Assembly (NCBI GenBank): GCA_040235565.1 | Contig: JBECLA010000115.1 | Coordinates: 1-6,657 of the forward strand | DNA length: 6,657 nucleotides | Reading direction: 5' to 3' | Origin: JAHEIJ01 sp040235565 | GTDB lineage: Bacteria; Pseudomonadota; Gammaproteobacteria; UBA6429; Thiohalophilaceae | Shown: positions 4,401-6,657 of the stretch, piece after piece | How positions within the stretch are numbered: position 1 is the stretch's first letter | Layout: every line of letters starts with the position of its first letter | Translations under genes and position numbers: made by a program | The notes under the pieces: model-generated | What the model was told of the DNA's origin: nothing | Database searches by the model: none | The model's input: the letters and a program-made list of their open reading frames with translations, nothing else

Positions 4401-6657
4401 ATTCTTGTTGGGGGTCACGTTTGCTGTTATCCGCCTCGAGTTTATCAACGACCCATAATGTCTGTTCCCTGGTCTCATCAAAGTTATCCTGCTTGTCGTA
4501 GACGCGTAAAATGTACTTGATCTCGGTGCGCGGCGACGAATAGCTGTCCAGATCGACCTGCCACTGTGCCTCACCCGCTTCATTCAACGGTACGATCGCA
4601 ATGGGAGTATCGCGGGTGGACTGCTCGGCACTGAACAGGCGCACCTCAGCTTTGCTGATAAAGGCAGGGTAGTTTGTATAAAGCTTGAAGTGCGTCTGGT
4701 TCTCGATAAATTCGGTATCCCCGCTGTCCGCAAAACTGATGACGTTCGGCCAGGCGGTCACATTCAAACGAGGTTTGACCTGCAGATTGTCAAACTTGAA
4801 GTTCACTTGCGCCTTGTCCAGGGCGACATCTGTACACCGCTGGACATCGGAGGTGCCTTTGTTGGGATCGTTGATGGGTTGACCGTCAACAGTGATCCGC
4901 ATGAGATTAAGCGCATAGGGATTTTGCGTCTCCACGTCACGGGTAATACGTTTAATGGATACCCCTTCGTTCTCATCCAGAATGGCTAGTTCGTCATAGA
5001 CAACCTGAACCTCGACCTTTGATTGATCGAGTTCGATGAAACCGGTATTGACAACATCATGGGACTGCACATAACCGTGACCTTCAAACTCGGCCTGTTT
5101 TTCTGACAGGTTCATCTGTGCCTTGATGGCCTCCATCGCACGTCGTGCACGTGCGGTAGAGAGGCCAATATCATCGCCATATACCATGGCGGTACGACGA
5201 TCCAGACGTTTGTTGCCGGTGTAACCGATGAACCGCAGACGGACATTCCCCTTGTCGTTGAGATCGGTCATCGCGCGTTGCAGATGTTTGGTATAACCCT
5301 CCGGAATCACCGGCTGGCCATTTTCGAAATAAATCGGCTGGATATCCCCTTCCGGTGGATTATAAATTCGTTCCACCGTTTCAGCCGCGGCGGCTTCCGG
5401 ACAGATCTGGGGTTCATCAGGCAGATCTTCCAGTGGATCATCGTGCCAGAACTCCACTTCAACCCGACGGTTAAGCGCACGGCCCTTGGCGGAATTATTG
5501 GACGCCAGCGGGTAATCGGAGCCTTTACCGGTACTGGCCACTGCCTTATACGGCAGACCCAATGCTTCCTGGACTGCGGTGGCGACGCGTCGCGCATTGG
5601 CTTTGGACAAGCCGGTATGATCCCCGTAGATACGCGCATCCCGATCACCGAGTGGCATGTTGTCGGTATATCCGATGAAGCGCATTTGCACATTGTCTTT
5701 ACCGTCCAGATTGCGCAGTGCCTGCCTGAGCTGTTGCAGGAATTGCGCCGGTACTTCCGATACTCCTTCATCATAATGGAAAGGCGGAACCAGATTCTTC
5801 AGCTTGGTGCGGCGTGAATGACCTTGTTTATAACGTAACATACACATGGTTTCGACACGGCACACCATGATCCGTTTGATCTCCTGATCGACCTCGACTT
5901 CGCGATTCACCAGTTCTTCACTGACCTCGTCATACCAGACTTCGACTTCCACCCGGCGGTTGCGCGCCCGGCCTGACTCGGTTTGATTGCTGGCAATCGG
6001 CCTGGTCTGTCCCATACCTTCATAGGAGATGGCTTCCGGTGGTAACTCCAGCGCACGTTGGAAGAATTCCGCCGTGGTCCCCGCACGTTCTTTTGACAGC
6101 CCGAAGTTGTCCACATATTGTTGCTGTAACTCATCACTCAACTGGACATTGTCGGTATGACCGATGAAGTGGAGCCGGACATTTACCCGATCGCGCATGC
6201 TTTCCATCACATTACGCAGCTTATTGATAAACTCGTCAGGAATCTCCGCCTGGCCTGAACTGAATGGTATCGGTGGAACCACGTTCGCCAGTTTGCGGGT
6301 GGTGTATTTCTTTTCCGTGACCTGCTCGGTCTCGGTTTCGGGCGCTTCGGTTTTGAACTGTGCAGGATCCTGCATCCACGGTGTCAGGGTATAACCATAC
6401 GGTAATTGTTTTTCCGTGTCCGCACCAACATTACTGTTGTCGAACACACCGGATGTAAAACCCAATAGATTGAGGTTGTCTGACAGTTCCGAATTTTTCT
6501 CGACCGGACCACCATGCCGCCAGAAGATCTCGATTTCGATGGTCAGTTCGCTATCACTGATTTCTTTCCAGTGTTCCTGGATGCGTTCTTTCAGTTTGGC
6601 AATTCGCTCATCAACCAGACTGGCTGATTCCACATCCGCCAGATACGTTAATCGTAA
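1459..6657 (-). CDS. Giant outer-membrane beta-barrel protein with three OmpA-like domains (5' end outside the window)
   Basis: The frame is open from the TAG at 1459-1461 to the window's last base, giving 1732 visible residues. Eight codons (LRLTYLAD) precede the GTG at 6631-6633. That GTG has no convincing ribosome site and no signal peptide follows it, so the real start lies upstream. Residue numbers here count from that GTG. Three OmpA-like domains (about 118-236, 281-398, 430-547) should bind peptidoglycan in the periplasm. Two strand-rich Ig-like regions follow (about 600-730 and 745-830). From about 866 to 1724 the chain is a series of alternating polar/hydrophobic strands joined by short Asn/Asp/Gly turns, typical of an outer-membrane barrel. 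It ends GMFVNVIGKF, with the terminal Phe used as a BAM recognition signal. All four visible cysteines (258, 264, 411, 600) lie in the periplasmic part. The role is not known; a wall-anchored surface or export pore is inferred. TonB-dependent receptor annotation is possible, but no TonB box or standard plug is visible. No frameshift or internal stop is present. Confidence 0.88.
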   Translation of the reverse strand, partial: LRLTYLADVESASLVDERIAKLKERIQEHWKEISDSELTIEIEIFWRHGGPVEKNSELSDNLNLLGFTSGVFDNSNVGADTEKQLPYGYTLTPWMQDPAQFKTEAPETETEQVTEKKYTTRKLANVVPPIPFSSGQAEIPDEFINKLRNVMESMRDRVNVRLHFIGHTDNVQLSDELQQQYVDNFGLSKERAGTTAEFFQRALELPPEAISYEGMGQTRPIASNQTESGRARNRRVEVEVWYDEVSEELVNREVEVDQEIKRIMVCRVETMCMLRYKQGHSRRTKLKNLVPPFHYDEGVSEVPAQFLQQLRQALRNLDGKDNVQMRFIGYTDNMPLGDRDARIYGDHTGLSKANARRVATAVQEALGLPYKAVASTGKGSDYPLASNNSAKGRALNRRVEVEFWHDDPLEDLPDEPQICPEAAAAETVERIYNPPEGDIQPIYFENGQPVIPEGYTKHLQRAMTDLNDKGNVRLRFIGYTGNKRLDRRTAMVYGDDIGLSTARARRAMEAIKAQMNLSEKQAEFEGHGYVQSHDVVNTGFIELDQSKVEVQVVYDELAILDENEGVSIKRITRDVETQNPYALNLMRITVDGQPINDPNKGTSDVQRCTDVALDKAQVNFKFDNLQVKPRLNVTAWPNVISFADSGDTEFIENQTHFKLYTNYPAFISKAEVRLFSAEQSTRDTPIAIVPLNEAGEAQWQVDLDSYSSPRTEIKYILRVYDKQDNFDETREQTLWVVDKLEADNSKRDPQQELLVGYGENRLGVNNIPLNGGVVSVYGKDVPEGHNVWFAGHALPVADSGEFGGEYILPSGLHTVEVAITDDAGHGNVYQRDLDLEKRDWFYVGIADLTVARDSTNGPAKEVTGDDQHYNNDLAVDGRLAFYAKGEFENESVLTASADTREGPVDELFSNFMNKSPEALFRRLDPDYYYPTFGDDSTVEEDAPTSGKFYLKWKKDKNYGLWGNFDIAYLDNDLAHVDRGLYGANFNYEGDATTSFGEKRFVANVFAAEPGTVAGRDEFLGTGGSLYYLRRQDILTGSDRLRIEVRDALSNVVLSVKNLTPGLDYDIDYIQGRIMLKAPLSATAASDLLVDSSDYGGNRAYLVANYEYTPGFEDLEDIVTGGRAHYWFGDHVKLGMTLEDQEVTGSETSLNAYDLTWRKNAGTWFKLQQSTSQGPVSSTQSSSDGGYNFNEAALAAGTDVKANGQRVDASVRLEDIFAGLNGKFTFYNQQLDAGYAAPGLIANTDTTQSGAMLEMPVTDSVNVKLKADAQDQENALQTEALEVDVDYLLNNNWTFGLGWRKDTRTDDSIVVPLTQQQGDRSDVAVRATYDSEENWQAYGFAQDTASVTGNRDENGRIGVGAEYRASDRIKLDGELSSGDIGPAAKLGVDYKMTDATDIYSSYALENERTDNGVKARRGNLATGFKTRYSDSASIYMEERYTHGDVPTGLTHALGFDLVANDRLNLGGSIDIGTLRDENTGAETNRTAAGFRIGYKFNALTYAGALEYRVDETEQPDTSFAERTTWLMKNSIKYYLNQDWRLIGKLNYSESESTLGDFYNGDFTEAVLGYAYRPVNNDALNALFKYTYFYNLPTTDQLTPNNSAALYIQKSHVLSLDFSYDLTSSWTLGGKYAHRFGQLSLDRVNPNFFDSEAALYILRADWHFTHRWDALLEGRLLDVKEAGDSRSGMLVGVYRHFGDNIKMGVGYNFTDFSDDLTDLDYDSQGMFVNVIGKF
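1462..4038 (-). other. Predicted giant outer-membrane beta-barrel domain
   Basis: Residues about 866-1724 (859 aa) show repeated strand-turn-strand units with alternating hydrophobic positions. Clear examples are NAYDLTWRKNAGTWFKLQQ (1142-1160), GRIGVGAEYRASDRIKLDG (1346-1364), VLSLDFSYDLTSSWTLGGKY (1603-1622) and VGVYRHFGDNIKMGVGYNF (1681-1699). Counting by eye from residue 1112 gives 16 hairpins plus the last strand, about 33 strands, with a few more upstream. The first part also carries the distinctive stretches LDPDYYYPTFGDDS (915-928), GTGGSLYYLRRQD (1012-1024) and GLDYDIDYIQGRIML (1053-1067), which may form an entry or plug-like section. There are no cysteines, as usual for outer-membrane barrels. 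Confidence 0.75.
4144..4836 (-). other. Two Ig-like beta-sandwich regions of the large protein
   Basis: Between the last OmpA-like module and the barrel, residues about 600-730 and 745-830 consist of short beta strands without long helices. Examples are VKPRLNVTAW (619-628), HFKLYTNYPAF (648-658), EIKYILRVYDK (704-714), VVSVYGKDV (765-773) and HTVEVAITDDAGH (805-817). The pattern VEVAITDDAGHGN is typical of bacterial Ig-like folds in surface proteins. These probably act as spacers or docking domains on the periplasmic side. The fold is inferred from strand pattern only; no family is recognised with certainty. Confidence 0.5.
4993..6282 (-). repeat. Three tandem OmpA-like modules inside the large gene
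   Basis: Three copies of one module run in series: copy 1 at about 5926-6282, copy 2 at 5440-5793, copy 3 at 4993-5346. Shared landmarks are VPP or QPI near the start, RLHFIGHTD / MRFIGYTD / LRFIGYTG in the middle, GLSKER / GLSKAN / GLSTAR before the helix, and VEVEVWYDE / VEVEFWHDD / VEVQVVYDE at the end. The octamer CCGATGAA on the plus strand survives in all three, at 6161, 5672 and 5225. Linkers also echo each other: IKRIMVCRVET (252-262) after copy 1 and IKRITRDVET (560-569) after copy 3. Copy 1 keeps the full peptidoglycan-binding motif, including RARNRRVEV. Copy 2 has Asn where the LSxxR arginine should be. Copy 3 has Gly for the TD aspartate and lacks NRRVE. This pattern indicates old internal duplication with later divergence. 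Confidence 0.85.

Noticed and set aside
5278..5817. Long open frame on the plus strand opposite the OmpA-like modules
   Set aside because: It lies wholly antisense to a clearly conserved coding region, and its translation shows no recognisable domain; it is a by-product of codon use in the real gene. The same applies to the other antisense frames across 1828-6394 and those under the ATPase gene.
6631..6633. GTG as the start codon of the large gene
   Set aside because: The frame stays open to the window edge, there is no convincing ribosome site, and the residues after it are charged and helical rather than a signal peptide.
1..6657. CRISPR array, tRNA, rRNA or insertion sequence
   Set aside because: No short regularly spaced repeats, tRNA-like fold, rRNA sequence, transposase or terminal inverted repeats were found; the only repeats are the protein-coding OmpA-like modules.

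Overview
The window holds two genes that face each other, and essentially nothing else. From left to right: about 170 bases of upstream DNA with a weak hairpin and a good candidate sigma-70 promoter; a complete rightward gene (175-1407) for an ExeA/GspA-type AAA+ ATPase fused to a C-terminal FHA domain; a 51-base convergent gap; and a very large leftward gene that fills the rest (1459-6657) and runs off the right edge. The second gene is therefore 5'-truncated: the frame is open to the last base, and the true start and signal peptide lie outside the window.

The roughly balanced base composition, E. coli-like promoter elements, the ExeA-type ATPase and an outer-membrane protein ending in phenylalanine all point to a Gram-negative proteobacterium, most likely a gammaproteobacterium. 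The group is inferred from protein style only; there is no rRNA or tRNA to confirm it.

The visible 1732 residues of the large protein read, N to C: a helical and strand segment at the edge; three tandem OmpA-like peptidoglycan-binding modules that become progressively less canonical; two beta-sandwich (Ig-like) regions; and a beta-strand-rich outer-membrane domain of about 850 residues. By eye, more than 30 amphipathic strands can be counted in that domain, which closes with a textbook C-terminal Phe strand. This suggests a giant, cell-wall-anchored outer-membrane barrel, possibly an export or surface-display channel.

The ATPase belongs to the family whose classic member (GspA/ExeA) helps build the type II secretin through a membrane segment and a periplasmic peptidoglycan-binding domain. 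Here both are absent and a phosphothreonine-reading FHA domain takes their place, so the protein should be cytosolic and phospho-regulated. Whether the two genes work together is only a hypothesis from proximity: they are convergent, not co-transcribed. If they do, the pair would split the GspA design into a cytosolic ATPase with a phospho-sensor and a separate wall-binding outer-membrane pore. That is the most interesting idea in the window.
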